Below, piece after piece: positions 1 through 7,690 of a stretch of 15,572 bases of DNA. The notes under the pieces are model-generated. The model was not told where the DNA came from, searched no databases, and was given only the letters and a program-made list of their open reading frames with translations. This DNA comes from an uncultured Chloroflexota bacterium. Lineage in GTDB: Bacteria > Chloroflexota > Anaerolineae > Aggregatilineales > Phototrophicaceae. The position numbers were made by a program, and so were the translations under genes. Numbering within the stretch: the stretch's first letter is position 1; each line of letters opens with the position of its first letter. The stretch spans positions 1 to 15,572 of the forward strand of contig CALMZT010000692.1 of NCBI GenBank assembly GCA_937870805.1. The letters are read 5' to 3'.

Positions 1-203
1 AATTCTTAGCGTGCGCACCTGACGGCAGGATGACAGAAACACGCTCAACGCACAGCGCCGAATTGGAAAACTCGCGCAAACGTTATCGCTGCCGACAGGC
101 CAGCCTGAGCGCGAAAACCATTGACATCAAGTTGCGCATGCCTCCGATTATGGTTAATCCACAGGTTTGTTTGGCCGGTTTTTCAGTGGTTCTGCGTTAG
201 CAA

Positions 204-734
204 ATGTTCGGGGCGGGTATTTCGGGGGGCGGCGTGCTGGCGGCGTGGATTGCCCAAACGCGCAGCGATATAACGCGGGCGGTAGCGATTGCGCCGACGT
301 TTAGCTACCGTCAAGTACCGTCGCGGTTCGTGACGCAGTTCGTCAACTTAGCCGACACCATGCCTAATCTCTTCATCTGGTGGAATCCTAAACTCAAGGA
401 GAACAATCCCGGTCCGCAGTATGGTTATCCGCGCTTCTCTACACGCGCCGCCGCGAGTATCCTGCGTTTGGGCTTGGCGACGCATAAGCTGGCGCGGCAG
501 CAGGTACCCGGCGCGAAGTCAATCATCATTACCACAAATCCTAATGACCTGATTGTCGATGACGCGCTCGTCAACACCCTTGTCGAGAACTGGCGGGCGC
601 ATGGAGCACACGTCAAGGTGTATCCCTTCAGCGCGGATTTGAACATCGGGCACGACATCATTGACCCCAAACAGCCCGATCAACAGACTGCGACCATTTA
701 TCCCAAACTCGTAGAATTGATTGCGGGGGAATAA
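204..734 (+). pseudogene. alpha/beta hydrolase, 5'-truncated remnant
   Basis: This 176-residue frame is the C-terminal two thirds of an alpha/beta-fold hydrolase. It has a nucleophile elbow GISGG at residues 5-9 (Ser7 as likely nucleophile), a candidate catalytic Asp in the stretch NPNDLIVDD (about 112-120), and a candidate catalytic His in GHDIIDP (about 148-154). In the family the elbow normally follows 80-150 residues holding the first strands and the oxyanion-hole segment, and these are missing. The same frame is open from base 3 to a TAG at 198-200, one codon before the ATG, but those upstream residues show no hydrolase features. No ribosome binding site precedes the ATG. I infer a decayed or rearranged gene. 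An intact short protein, or an assembly junction, cannot be excluded. The substrate is unknown; the next gene (sigma factor) is 60 bp downstream and apparently unrelated. Confidence 0.6.
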
Positions 735-794
735 TGCGACATTGGCTCAGCAGTAACGGTATAACGTTCAGATGAAACATTCACGAGCCGTCTT

Positions 795-1430
795 GTGATC
801 GCGACAATCCTTATTCTGCTGGCAGCGTTTCCAGCGCCGCCGAAGCTGAACATCTCCTCGTCGGAAGTGCAGGAGTTGGTTCAACGCGCCCATAAAGGTG
901 ACGAAGCGGCAGTCGCGCAGTTGTATCAGACTTACGCGCAGCGCATTTATCGTTACGTCGCCTATCGTGTGTCGAGCAGTGACGACGCCGAAGATCTGAC
1001 CGCAGAAGTGTTCGTGAAAATGGTCGAAGGCTTACCATCGTATCGCTGGACGGGCGCGCCTTTCGAGTCGTGGCTCTACAGTATTGCCTCTGCACGGGTC
1101 ATTGATTTTCGGCGGCGTAACACGCGCAGACCGCAAAGTGAACTGAGCGAGAATCTGGACAGCAGCGAACCAGTGCCTGAAGAACAACTGCTCAACTTAC
1201 AAGAGGTTGAGACACTGCGTCAAGCCATAGGCAAGTTGAGCGATGAGCAGCAGAATGTGCTTGTGCTGCGCTTCATGGAACGCAAAGGTCATCAGGAAGT
1301 CGCCGATATTATCGGCAAAAGTGTATCTGCTGTGAAATCTATCCAACATCGCGCCTTGATCGAACTCACCGCGCATCTGGGCTTAGAGGAAAAAGTGCGC
1401 CATTACCTGCGAGGGTTATCCAATGGCTGA
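795..1430 (+). CDS. ECF-type RNA polymerase sigma-70 factor
   Basis: Cytoplasmic sigma factor of the sigma-70 superfamily, ECF layout. Region 2 (about residues 42-108) shows the core-binding helix LYQTYAQRIYRYV, the acidic DDAEDLTAEVFVKM stretch and the promoter-melting part ending FRRRNTRR. A linker rich in Glu follows, then region 4 (about 138-195) with a helix-turn-helix around KLSDEQQNVLVLRFMERKGHQ and GKSVSAVKSIQHRAL, which would read the -35 element. The GTG start at 795 gives an odd hydrophobic leader (MIATILILLAAF) that is not part of the fold. An in-frame GTG at 867, just before QELVQRAHKGDE, would give a more typical protein of 187 residues, but neither start has a good ribosome binding site. 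The stop overlaps the next start by 8 bp (1423-1430), so the sigma factor and the membrane protein are probably translated together, as sigma/anti-sigma pairs usually are. Confidence 0.88.
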   Translation: MIATILILLAAFPAPPKLNISSSEVQELVQRAHKGDEAAVAQLYQTYAQRIYRYVAYRVSSSDDAEDLTAEVFVKMVEGLPSYRWTGAPFESWLYSIASARVIDFRRRNTRRPQSELSENLDSSEPVPEEQLLNLQEVETLRQAIGKLSDEQQNVLVLRFMERKGHQEVADIIGKSVSAVKSIQHRALIELTAHLGLEEKVRHYLRGLSNG

Positions 1431-2364
1431 GTTCATGTACGACCCGGACTCACTGGCTGACGCCTTAGATGCGCTGCTTTCTGGCGCAGACGTGCCACGT
1501 GACGAAATCTTGCTGCAAACTGCCGCGCGTGTGTTGAATGCGCCGCCGCTGGTCATGTCACCGGAAGCGACAGCACGCATCGAAATGCGGGTGTTGGAGA
1601 CGTTCAGACAGTTACCACCGCCTGCGTCACCGTTCCCGTATCTGCCGCTGCTGAGTGGCTTGATCGTTATTTTGATTGCGGTGGGCACGATTTTTGCTGT
1701 GTCACAAAATCAATCACCGGCTGCCATACCGCTTACGACGGCAAGCAGCACCTTTACAGCGACGGCGACAGCCACAGCATCGTTGACATTCACGCCAACG
1801 CCGACACCGACAGCTACCGGTACGGATACACACTCACCTACGCCGAGCGCTGCCTTCACGCAAACCTCACAGCCTGCCGTTGTTCCAGGCGCGACATTGA
1901 CGCCTACACCGCCGCCATCCGCGACGCCGCCTGCCAGCACGACGCCCACATTCACCTCTACGCCTGCAATCAACGCGCTGCCAGTGGGTACGGACGTGAA
2001 TCTCATCATTGAAGGACCTGTCACGGCGATCAACGGCAATGTGGTTGTCATCTATGACATCGAAATCATCATCGACCCCGACGATCCCCTGTTGGGTATC
2101 ATTCAGATTGATGACACGATTCGCGTTGAGGCGCACATTGACGATGGCTTGGTCATTGCAGCGGTGAACATCATCTTCATCACGGTTGATGTTTCCGTGA
2201 GTGAAAGCGGTGAGGTGTGGCGCGATAATGGAAACTGCGATAACCCGCCGCCGCCCTGGGCACCGGCGAACGGCTGGCATCGGCGCTGTGATGCGCAGCC
2301 GATTGGTCAAGGGAATGGTGGTTCAGGCGGTGGTATGGGCGATGACGATGATGACGATGATTAA
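1423..2364 (+). CDS. putative membrane anti-sigma/sensor protein with DUF5666-like domain
   Basis: A 313-residue single-pass membrane protein. Residues 1-70 are a cytoplasmic segment containing an amphipathic stretch (ATARIEMRVLETFRQL). Residues about 73-93 form one transmembrane helix. Residues about 97-185 are a low-complexity Thr/Pro/Ser/Ala stalk, which would lie outside the membrane. Residues about 188-265 form a beta-rich domain (GPVTAINGNVVVIYDIEI ... DTIRVEAHIDDGLVIAAVNI) resembling DUF5666. The tail is Gly-rich and ends in seven aspartates. The gene overlaps the sigma factor by 8 bp, so I infer that it binds that sigma factor and senses something outside the cell. The cytoplasmic part has no Cys or His, so this is not a zinc-type (HxxxCxxC) anti-sigma factor. 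The acidic tail might bind Ca2+ or other cations, which is speculation. The sigma-inhibiting role is inferred from gene position and topology only. Confidence 0.75.
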   Translation: MAEFMYDPDSLADALDALLSGADVPRDEILLQTAARVLNAPPLVMSPEATARIEMRVLETFRQLPPPASPFPYLPLLSGLIVILIAVGTIFAVSQNQSPAAIPLTTASSTFTATATATASLTFTPTPTPTATGTDTHSPTPSAAFTQTSQPAVVPGATLTPTPPPSATPPASTTPTFTSTPAINALPVGTDVNLIIEGPVTAINGNVVVIYDIEIIIDPDDPLLGIIQIDDTIRVEAHIDDGLVIAAVNIIFITVDVSVSESGEVWRDNGNCDNPPPPWAPANGWHRRCDAQPIGQGNGGSGGGMGDDDDDDD

Positions 2365-2374
2365 ATAGAGTCTA

Positions 2375-2407
2375 GAGTTTCGCCAGAACTTCAAAAAGGC
2401 GAAACTC
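2375..2407. terminator. hairpin between convergent genes
   Basis: A perfect 10-bp inverted repeat, GAGTTTCGCC at 2375-2384 and GGCGAAACTC at 2398-2407, encloses a 13-nt loop. It lies 11 bp after the stop of the membrane protein and 34 bp beyond the stop of the convergent FG-GAP gene, so it could end transcripts from both sides. No long T-run follows on either strand (only CAGTTTCC on the plus side), so termination strength is uncertain. Confidence 0.55.
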
Positions 2408-2440
2408 CAGTTTCCAATATATTGTGCGATACGTATCAGG

Positions 2441-4024
2441 TTATCCTACATTCACCGTTTGCTGCGGCGAACAGGATTCATTTCCGGCGGCATCGATGGC
2501 GCATACCTGATACTCCAAAGCGCCAGAAGTTGGATTAACAATCTCCGCGCGCCAAAGATATTCACCATACCACATCATTGGGCTATCCTGAGTTTGTCCA
2601 TTTGATGTCCAACGCAGCACCACACTCTGCCAATCATGAGGCATGGTGGGGCTTTTATTGTCGTGAATACGGGCGCGTATCTGTATCGGCACACCTGACC
2701 CAACTTCACTTAATGTTTCCACCAACGTGATTATCGGAGGCGCAGTATCCGGGCTGATGTTTGTTCCAAGGTGAACTCGGTCATCGACGGCTGCTTCCCC
2801 CTGTGCTTCCACCACGTCAAGCCTGCCATCGGCATTTAGGTCGGCAACTGCCATGTAAAGCGTCCCTGGACTTCGCTCAGCCGCGAAAACATTCCTGGCG
2901 GCAGTCAAATGACCTGTACCGTCATTTATCAGCAAGCGGTCTGAGATATTGAGCGAACCGACGAGAAAATCGGCATCGCCATCGGAGTCGAAATCCAAGA
3001 ACACCACCACGTTATCGTCGCCACCGGAATTTTCTCGTCCCGTCCACAAATCGTCCGTTGCATCAGCAAAACCACCCTGCTGATCGTTGAGAAATATATG
3101 TTCCTTAAAGGCTTCGCCATCGTTGATGGTGACGACATCAAGATAACCGTCGCTATCAAGATCCATTGCCTCAAATTCATAGTTGTTTGTAAATTGAGGT
3201 AATCTGCCCTCAGTCACATCGGTGAAATTGCCAGCGCCATCGTTTTCGAAAAGAAAGCTGCCCCTACATATCTTGCACGAAATCAGGATGTCGAGGTCAT
3301 AATCATTGTCAACGTCGATGAACTCAAGTTCCCACGAAAATCGCACCAGTACATCGGGCATCTGAGCGCTGGTTACGTCCGTGAAATGCCCTGTCCCATC
3401 GTTGAGCCATAACATCGTGCGCCCACCCTGGCTGCGCATTGGGCTGTCCGATCCCCAATCAGCCAGAACCATATCGAGGTCAGAATCCCCGTCGACATCG
3501 CCAAACTCCAAGTCGCCAATGCTGGCATCTATCGAGGGAAGGTAGGTATCCGTTACATCCGTAAACCTGCCTTCGCCCTCACCGAGAAAAAGGCGGCTCT
3601 GCGTCTCAAAAGTCGTTCCCACCATAATGTCGGGATTGTTGTCGCCGTTTACATCACGAACTTTGATGACGCGGGCGATCATGGTGGTGTCGCCAAACAC
3701 GGACTCTGTTGCGTCGGTGAACATCTCACCTGGACCATTATTGACAAACACCTGGCTCGACACAGGAGTACCCGGTGTATCGTAATCCCCTCCGTTGGCA
3801 AACAGAATATCGACAAGACCGCCGCCATTAATGTCCGCGAGTTCGACCTTGTTTGTCCATTCAGCGGTAGTCCCAATTGTTGTACTCGTCGCATCCTCCC
3901 AAAGATCAGATGGCAAGGCGGTAGCAGTTTGCGCAGATGCGTTGAAACCAAAGCTAAGTCCAATAACGAGCGCTACGATGAGAAAGATAGTATTTTGTCG
4001 TTGAAAAGTCTTCTGCCAACTCAT
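2441..4024 (-). CDS. secreted FG-GAP/VCBS repeat (integrin-like beta-propeller) protein
   Basis: A 527-residue exported protein. Residues 1-31 are a signal peptide with a basic start, a hydrophobic core (IFLIVALVIGLSFGF) and an ASA cleavage site before Gln32. The mature part has seven repeats of the calcium-binding FG-GAP/VCBS type, each with a DxNxDG- or DxDxDG-like loop: DINGGGLVD (64-72), DVNGDNNPD, DVDGDSDLD, DVDNDYDLD, DLDSDGYLD, DFDSDGDAD and DLNADGRLD. They alternate with FTDVT-type strands, as in ASPIC/UnbV-like propellers. Residues about 426-527 form an Ig/Fn3-like domain ending in CAIDAAGNESC. Such proteins act at the cell surface or outside the cell in adhesion or ligand binding; no catalytic residues are seen. 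The ATG has a good ribosome binding site (GAAGGGAA). A TATAAT box lies 32-37 bp upstream. The gene is divergent from the kinase gene, which suggests joint regulation but does not prove it. Confidence 0.88.
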   Translation of the reverse strand: MSWQKTFQRQNTIFLIVALVIGLSFGFNASAQTATALPSDLWEDATSTTIGTTAEWTNKVELADINGGGLVDILFANGGDYDTPGTPVSSQVFVNNGPGEMFTDATESVFGDTTMIARVIKVRDVNGDNNPDIMVGTTFETQSRLFLGEGEGRFTDVTDTYLPSIDASIGDLEFGDVDGDSDLDMVLADWGSDSPMRSQGGRTMLWLNDGTGHFTDVTSAQMPDVLVRFSWELEFIDVDNDYDLDILISCKICRGSFLFENDGAGNFTDVTEGRLPQFTNNYEFEAMDLDSDGYLDVVTINDGEAFKEHIFLNDQQGGFADATDDLWTGRENSGGDDNVVVFLDFDSDGDADFLVGSLNISDRLLINDGTGHLTAARNVFAAERSPGTLYMAVADLNADGRLDVVEAQGEAAVDDRVHLGTNISPDTAPPIITLVETLSEVGSGVPIQIRARIHDNKSPTMPHDWQSVVLRWTSNGQTQDSPMMWYGEYLWRAEIVNPTSGALEYQVCAIDAAGNESCSPQQTVNVG

Positions 4025-4055
4025 AGATCTTCCCTTCGCTAATTACGGAGACAGA

Positions 4056-4061
4056 ATTATA
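4056..4061 (-). promoter_or_regulatory. -10 promoter element of the FG-GAP gene
   Basis: On the minus strand the sequence reads TATAAT, a perfect consensus -10 box, about 32 bp before the ATG at 4024. Transcription would start near 4049, leaving a leader of roughly 25 nt with the ribosome binding site. The -35 region at 17-18 bp spacing is poor, so an activator may be needed. The 13-mer at 4103-4115 lies where such a protein could bind. Confidence 0.35.
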
Positions 4062-4102
4062 ACTGGACTCGCGTGAAAATAGTACTTTTCCACGCTCATC
4101 GG

Positions 4103-4246
4103 TATTGTGACGCAGTTTCCCCCATTCATGGGAATAGACCCCTTCTAAAATTCATCGTATGCTGACCATAGCCCAGCAATGTTAACAAACTGTTGATTTT
4201 TCGTCTCTAGAATCCTTGTACGAATTGAGAGAACTGTGTCACAATA
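4103..4246. repeat. inverted pair of 13-mers in the divergent intergenic region
   Basis: TATTGTGACGCAG (4103-4115, plus strand) recurs as TATTGTGACACAG on the minus strand at 4234-4246, matching at 12 of 13 positions. The right copy contains the odd-centred palindrome TGTGTCACA. One copy is upstream of the FG-GAP promoter and the other is just before the kinase ribosome binding site. The arrangement suggests two sites for a single regulator acting on both divergent genes. Chance is possible; no regulator gene lies next to them. Confidence 0.35.
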
Positions 4247-4270
4247 TCAAACATTAACGGCACAAGGATT
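4211..4270 (+). promoter_or_regulatory. inverted repeat covering the kinase ribosome binding site
   Basis: AATCCTTGT (4211-4219) is the exact reverse complement of ACAAGGATT (4262-4270), which contains the AAGGA (4264-4268) lying 6 nt before the ATG at 4275. If both arms are transcribed, they could pair and hide the ribosome binding site. The gap between arms is 42 nt, long but feasible. A possible -10 (TAGAAT, 4208-4213) would put the transcript start at about 4219, which would exclude the left arm, so the true start decides this. The AAGGA itself is clear and favours ATG 4275 over the in-frame GTG at 4236. Confidence 0.35.
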
Positions 4271-4274
4271 TGTT

Positions 4275-7200
4275 ATGTTCGCAGCAACACTTATCGGCAG
4301 GCGCTACATCTTGCACGAAGAGCTTGGCAGAGGCGGCATGGGCGTGGTTTTCCGCGCGACGGACCGTCTCGCCGGACAAATCGTTGCCCTTAAACAAGTG
4401 AACACGCCTCCTACCAAAGACCCCTTTGCCACGCGCATTGGTGAAGTCGATGGGACGGCAGGCAATGAGTTCCGCTTGGCGCTGGCAAAGGAATTTCAAA
4501 CGCTGTCTTCGCTGCGGCATCCTAACATCATCAGTGTGTTGGACTATGGCTTTGATGGACAGCGCCAGCCGTACTTCACGATGGATTATCTGGAACGTTC
4601 GCAAACGATTCTGGAAGCTGCGGCGAACCAATCTGTCGGCATTAAGCTCGATCTGCTGGCACAAATGCTGCAAGCCATCGCCTACCTGCATCGGCGCGGC
4701 ATTTTGCACCGTGACCTCAAACCCGCTAACGTGCTGGTGCAGGACGGGCACGTCAAAGTGCTGGATTTTGGCTTGGCGGTTGCCAGAAGCGAGTACGATG
4801 CGCCGCAGAATCAAGCCGCCGGGACGCTGGCATATATGTCACCAGAGGTCTTAAACGGCAGTTCCGCGAATGTCGCTTCAGACTTATACGCTGTCGGCTT
4901 GATGGCATATGAGATGTTTTCCGGGCGCTATCCTTACAATGATCGTGATGTTCAACAACTGTTAAAAGACATTCTGGAAACAGTACCGGATGTCGAAGTG
5001 CTGGATGTCGTAGAACCGTTACAGGCGCTCATCAAGCGCCTGCTGCTGAAATCGCCGGAAGATCGTCTTGCCTCTGCCGCCGAAGTCATCAGCGAAATCG
5101 ACAAACTCCTGATCGAGGAGCAGCAAACGCTGAACATCAACAGCGCTGCGATCCGTGATGCCTTTTTGCAAGCGGCGCAGTTTGTGGGGCGCGAAACGGA
5201 GTTTAAACAGCTTGCTACCGCGATGGAGATGACCATCATCGGCAGAGGCAGCGCGTGGTTGATCGGCGGCGAAAGCGGCGTCGGCAAAACCCGCCTGCTG
5301 GATGAACTGCGCACGTTAGGGCTGGTCAAAGGCGCGTTTGTGCTGCGCGGGCAAAACGTCAGCGAAGGCGGACGCCCGTATGAGATGTGGCGCGATATTT
5401 TGCGGCGGCTCGCGCTGCAAACTGAACTGATGGATGGCGAAGCGGCAGTGGTCAAAGCCCTTGTGCCCGACATCGCGCAGCTGCTTGAGCGTGACATTCC
5501 CGATCCGGTGGAGCTGGATACCAAAGCGGCGCAGGAGCGCTTGATTGCCGTCATCACCAGCATTTTCCGCCATCAGTTTTATCCTATTCTGTTGATTCTC
5601 GAAGATATGCATTGGGCAAGCAGCGAAAGCATTGCCGTCTTGCAGCAGTTAAACGCCGCTATCGTCGATTTGCCGCTGATGATTATTGGCAGTTACCGCA
5701 ACGATGAGCGCCCAACCCTGCCCGAAGACCTGCCCGAAATGCGCGTCATGCCGCTGGAACGCCTCTCACGAGAGGACATCGCCAGGCTCACCGAGTCGAT
5801 GATTGGCGAAGCAGGGCGGCGTCCGCGTGTGGTGCAGTTCGTGGAGCGTGAAACTGAAGGCAACGTCTTCTTCATGGTGGAAGTTGTGCGCGCGCTGGCG
5901 GAAGAAGTTGAGCACATGGATCAGATCGGCTTGCGCACCCTGCCACAAAAAGTCGTTGCGGGCGGTATTCAACTCGTCGTGCGCCGCCGCCTCAACCTTG
6001 TGCCTGATGGTGCATGGAATCTGTTAGAAGCCGCCGCCATCGCCGGGCGTGAGCTTGACCTTGAGCTGCTGCGCGCGCTGGCAGACACGGGCGAAATTCC
6101 CTTTGCTTATAACAGCCTCGAAAAATGGCTCATCACCTGCGCCGAAATCGCTGTACTGGCAGTACAGCACGAACGCTGGCGCTTCGCCCACGACAAGCTG
6201 CGTGAAGGCTTGCTGGCAGAAATGGCTGACGATGCCAAACGCGACTTACACCGCCATGTCGCACAAGCCATTGAAAAGGTTTATCCCGACGATATATCAC
6301 GCGCGCCCGCGCTGGCACACCACTGGGGCGGCGCGGGCGATACCGAAAAGATCGCTCATTATGCAGCGCTGGCGGGTGTGCATTCGATGCGTACTGGCGC
6401 AGGCATCCAGGCGAAATCGTTCTTTGAGCAGGCGATTGAAGCCGTCGGCAAACTTCCCGATACGCTGGAAAATCAACGGATGCTGGTCGATGTAACCACT
6501 GAGCTATCGCGGGTCGGTCTGTATTTCGCCAGCACAGACTTCCCGATGATTCTGGGGCGGGCGCTGCAAGCCGCCGAAAAGCTGGAAGATGAGGAACGGC
6601 TGGCGCGCATCTACGGCGCAGCAGGCACTTTCCACTATACGCGCGGGCAGGTTGGCGAGGGGTTAGCATTTTTCGCACGTTCGATGACCTTTGCCGAAAA
6701 ACTGGGCATCGAAGATCTGCTGCTCATGCCTTACAACAACATTGGGCGTGCGGTGATGGTGACAGGTGATCTGCCCAAAGCGGAGTTCATGCTGGCGCGG
6801 GGCATTGCGCTTGCCGAAAAATTTAATGACTCTGAACTGCTCGCGGGCAGTCTGGCGTGGTACGGCTATTCGATGGCGCTGCAAGGTCGGCTTGAAGAAG
6901 CGCTGCCACATCTGGAACGCTCACTGGTGCTGGCGCAGGAGGTCAATGAAATCGGGCGCGTCGTGGTCTCGTATGTCGTGCGCGGTACGATCTTCTATCA
7001 CTGCGGACGTTTGGATGAGGCGATGGTAGACTTGCTGCAAGCGAAAGAGATGGCAGAAGAACTGAACAGCGACATTCAGTTTATCAACGTACTGGGTACG
7101 CTTGGCTGTGTCGAAGTGCTGCGCGGCGAAATCGACCAAGCCACAGAACACCTTGATCGCTGTCTGCTGCTGGCACAAAGGCTTGGTGCCGCCATTGGCT

Positions 7201-7601
7201 TACCCGACTTCATGGTGCGCCGTGCTGAGATTGAACTCATTACAGGCAAACCTCAGGAAGCCTTGGCGCTGGCACAAACCGCGCTGGCGCTGGCAGACAG
7301 CACACGTCAGAATGGCATCAAGTCGCTGGTGATGCGCGTGCTGGGCAAAATCTATGCCAACCTGCCGCAGCCGGACATCGAGAAAGCCGAGTCGCTGCTT
7401 AAAGCCAGTATTGCCAACAGCGAACCGGGCAATGTACAGACATTCATTGCCATCAGCCGCCTCGAACTGGCGCGCATGTACGTGACGCAGGGTCGGAAAG
7501 ATGATGCCCGCCCCCTGTTAGATGACGCCCTGGCGACGTTTGAGCGCGTCGGCATGACGTACTATCTGGAACAGGCACGCGAAATGCTTGGCAGAGTGTA
7601 A
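4275..7601 (+). CDS. Ser/Thr protein kinase - AAA ATPase - TPR fusion protein
   Basis: A 1108-residue cytoplasmic signalling protein. Residues about 11-285 are a complete Hanks-type kinase: glycine loop GRGGMGVVF (18-26), Lys40 in VALK, Glu73 of helix C, HRDLKPAN (145-152, catalytic Asp147), DFG (164-166), and SPE (189-191) in place of APE. Residues about 303-560 are an AAA_16-type ATPase as in STAND/LuxR-family regulators: FVGRE (303-307), Walker A GESGVGKT (332-339), Walker B LILEDMHW with Glu443 and Asp444, and TEGNVFF (527-533). A helical linker follows, then TPR-like repeats from about 690 to the C-terminus. The layout resembles PknK-type and other kinase-STAND proteins. All catalytic residues are present, so it should be active. 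There is no C-terminal helix-turn-helix and no membrane segment, so output is probably phosphorylation of partners recruited by the TPRs. I chose the ATG because AAGGA lies 6 nt upstream; a GTG at 4236 would add 13 residues. The substrate is unknown. Confidence 0.93.
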   Translation: MFAATLIGRRYILHEELGRGGMGVVFRATDRLAGQIVALKQVNTPPTKDPFATRIGEVDGTAGNEFRLALAKEFQTLSSLRHPNIISVLDYGFDGQRQPYFTMDYLERSQTILEAAANQSVGIKLDLLAQMLQAIAYLHRRGILHRDLKPANVLVQDGHVKVLDFGLAVARSEYDAPQNQAAGTLAYMSPEVLNGSSANVASDLYAVGLMAYEMFSGRYPYNDRDVQQLLKDILETVPDVEVLDVVEPLQALIKRLLLKSPEDRLASAAEVISEIDKLLIEEQQTLNINSAAIRDAFLQAAQFVGRETEFKQLATAMEMTIIGRGSAWLIGGESGVGKTRLLDELRTLGLVKGAFVLRGQNVSEGGRPYEMWRDILRRLALQTELMDGEAAVVKALVPDIAQLLERDIPDPVELDTKAAQERLIAVITSIFRHQFYPILLILEDMHWASSESIAVLQQLNAAIVDLPLMIIGSYRNDERPTLPEDLPEMRVMPLERLSREDIARLTESMIGEAGRRPRVVQFVERETEGNVFFMVEVVRALAEEVEHMDQIGLRTLPQKVVAGGIQLVVRRRLNLVPDGAWNLLEAAAIAGRELDLELLRALADTGEIPFAYNSLEKWLITCAEIAVLAVQHERWRFAHDKLREGLLAEMADDAKRDLHRHVAQAIEKVYPDDISRAPALAHHWGGAGDTEKIAHYAALAGVHSMRTGAGIQAKSFFEQAIEAVGKLPDTLENQRMLVDVTTELSRVGLYFASTDFPMILGRALQAAEKLEDEERLARIYGAAGTFHYTRGQVGEGLAFFARSMTFAEKLGIEDLLLMPYNNIGRAVMVTGDLPKAEFMLARGIALAEKFNDSELLAGSLAWYGYSMALQGRLEEALPHLERSLVLAQEVNEIGRVVVSYVVRGTIFYHCGRLDEAMVDLLQAKEMAEELNSDIQFINVLGTLGCVEVLRGEIDQATEHLDRCLLLAQRLGAAIGLPDFMVRRAEIELITGKPQEALALAQTALALADSTRQNGIKSLVMRVLGKIYANLPQPDIEKAESLLKASIANSEPGNVQTFIAISRLELARMYVTQGRKDDARPLLDDALATFERVGMTYYLEQAREMLGRV

Positions 7602-7643
7602 CGATTGACACGCAGATATATTAATGCTTCGTAAGCACCCTTT

Positions 7644-7671
7644 ACCCTTATCATCATGTTAAGGGTTTTTT
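7644..7671 (+). terminator. intrinsic terminator after the kinase gene
   Basis: ACCCTTA (7644-7650) pairs perfectly with TAAGGGT (7660-7666) across a 9-nt loop, followed by a T-run (TTTTTT, 7666-7671). It lies about 43 bp after the kinase stop and only 20 bp before the next ATG. The PPC gene therefore needs a promoter inside or before this stretch, or it depends on readthrough. A perfect TTGACA at 7605-7610 has no convincing -10 partner. Confidence 0.75.
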
Positions 7672-7690
7672 ATTCCCAAAGGGGGAAACG

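Noticed and set aside
177..200. GFS-like motif (AGFSVVL) as a second hydrolase nucleophile elbow
   Set aside because: It is followed by a stop codon and lacks the small residues needed after the Ser; the real elbow GISGG lies a few codons downstream.
1740..1960. Short ACG/CCG-rich repeats as a CRISPR-like or tandem-repeat array
   Set aside because: There is no fixed repeat-spacer spacing; the pattern is codon-level low complexity of a Thr/Pro stalk.
1710..2310. Minus-strand frames rich in Val/Gly or Arg opposite the membrane-protein gene
   Set aside because: They are antisense readings of the Thr/Pro-rich stalk and acidic domain, with no start signal and no recognisable domain.
4236..4274. 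GTG at 4236 as the kinase start
   Set aside because: It has no ribosome binding site and adds 13 residues outside the kinase fold; the ATG at 4275 has AAGGA 6 nt upstream.
4254..6678. Several long minus-strand and off-frame plus-strand frames inside the kinase gene
   Set aside because: They follow the codon structure of the kinase frame, which shows full domain motifs; none has a credible start or domain.
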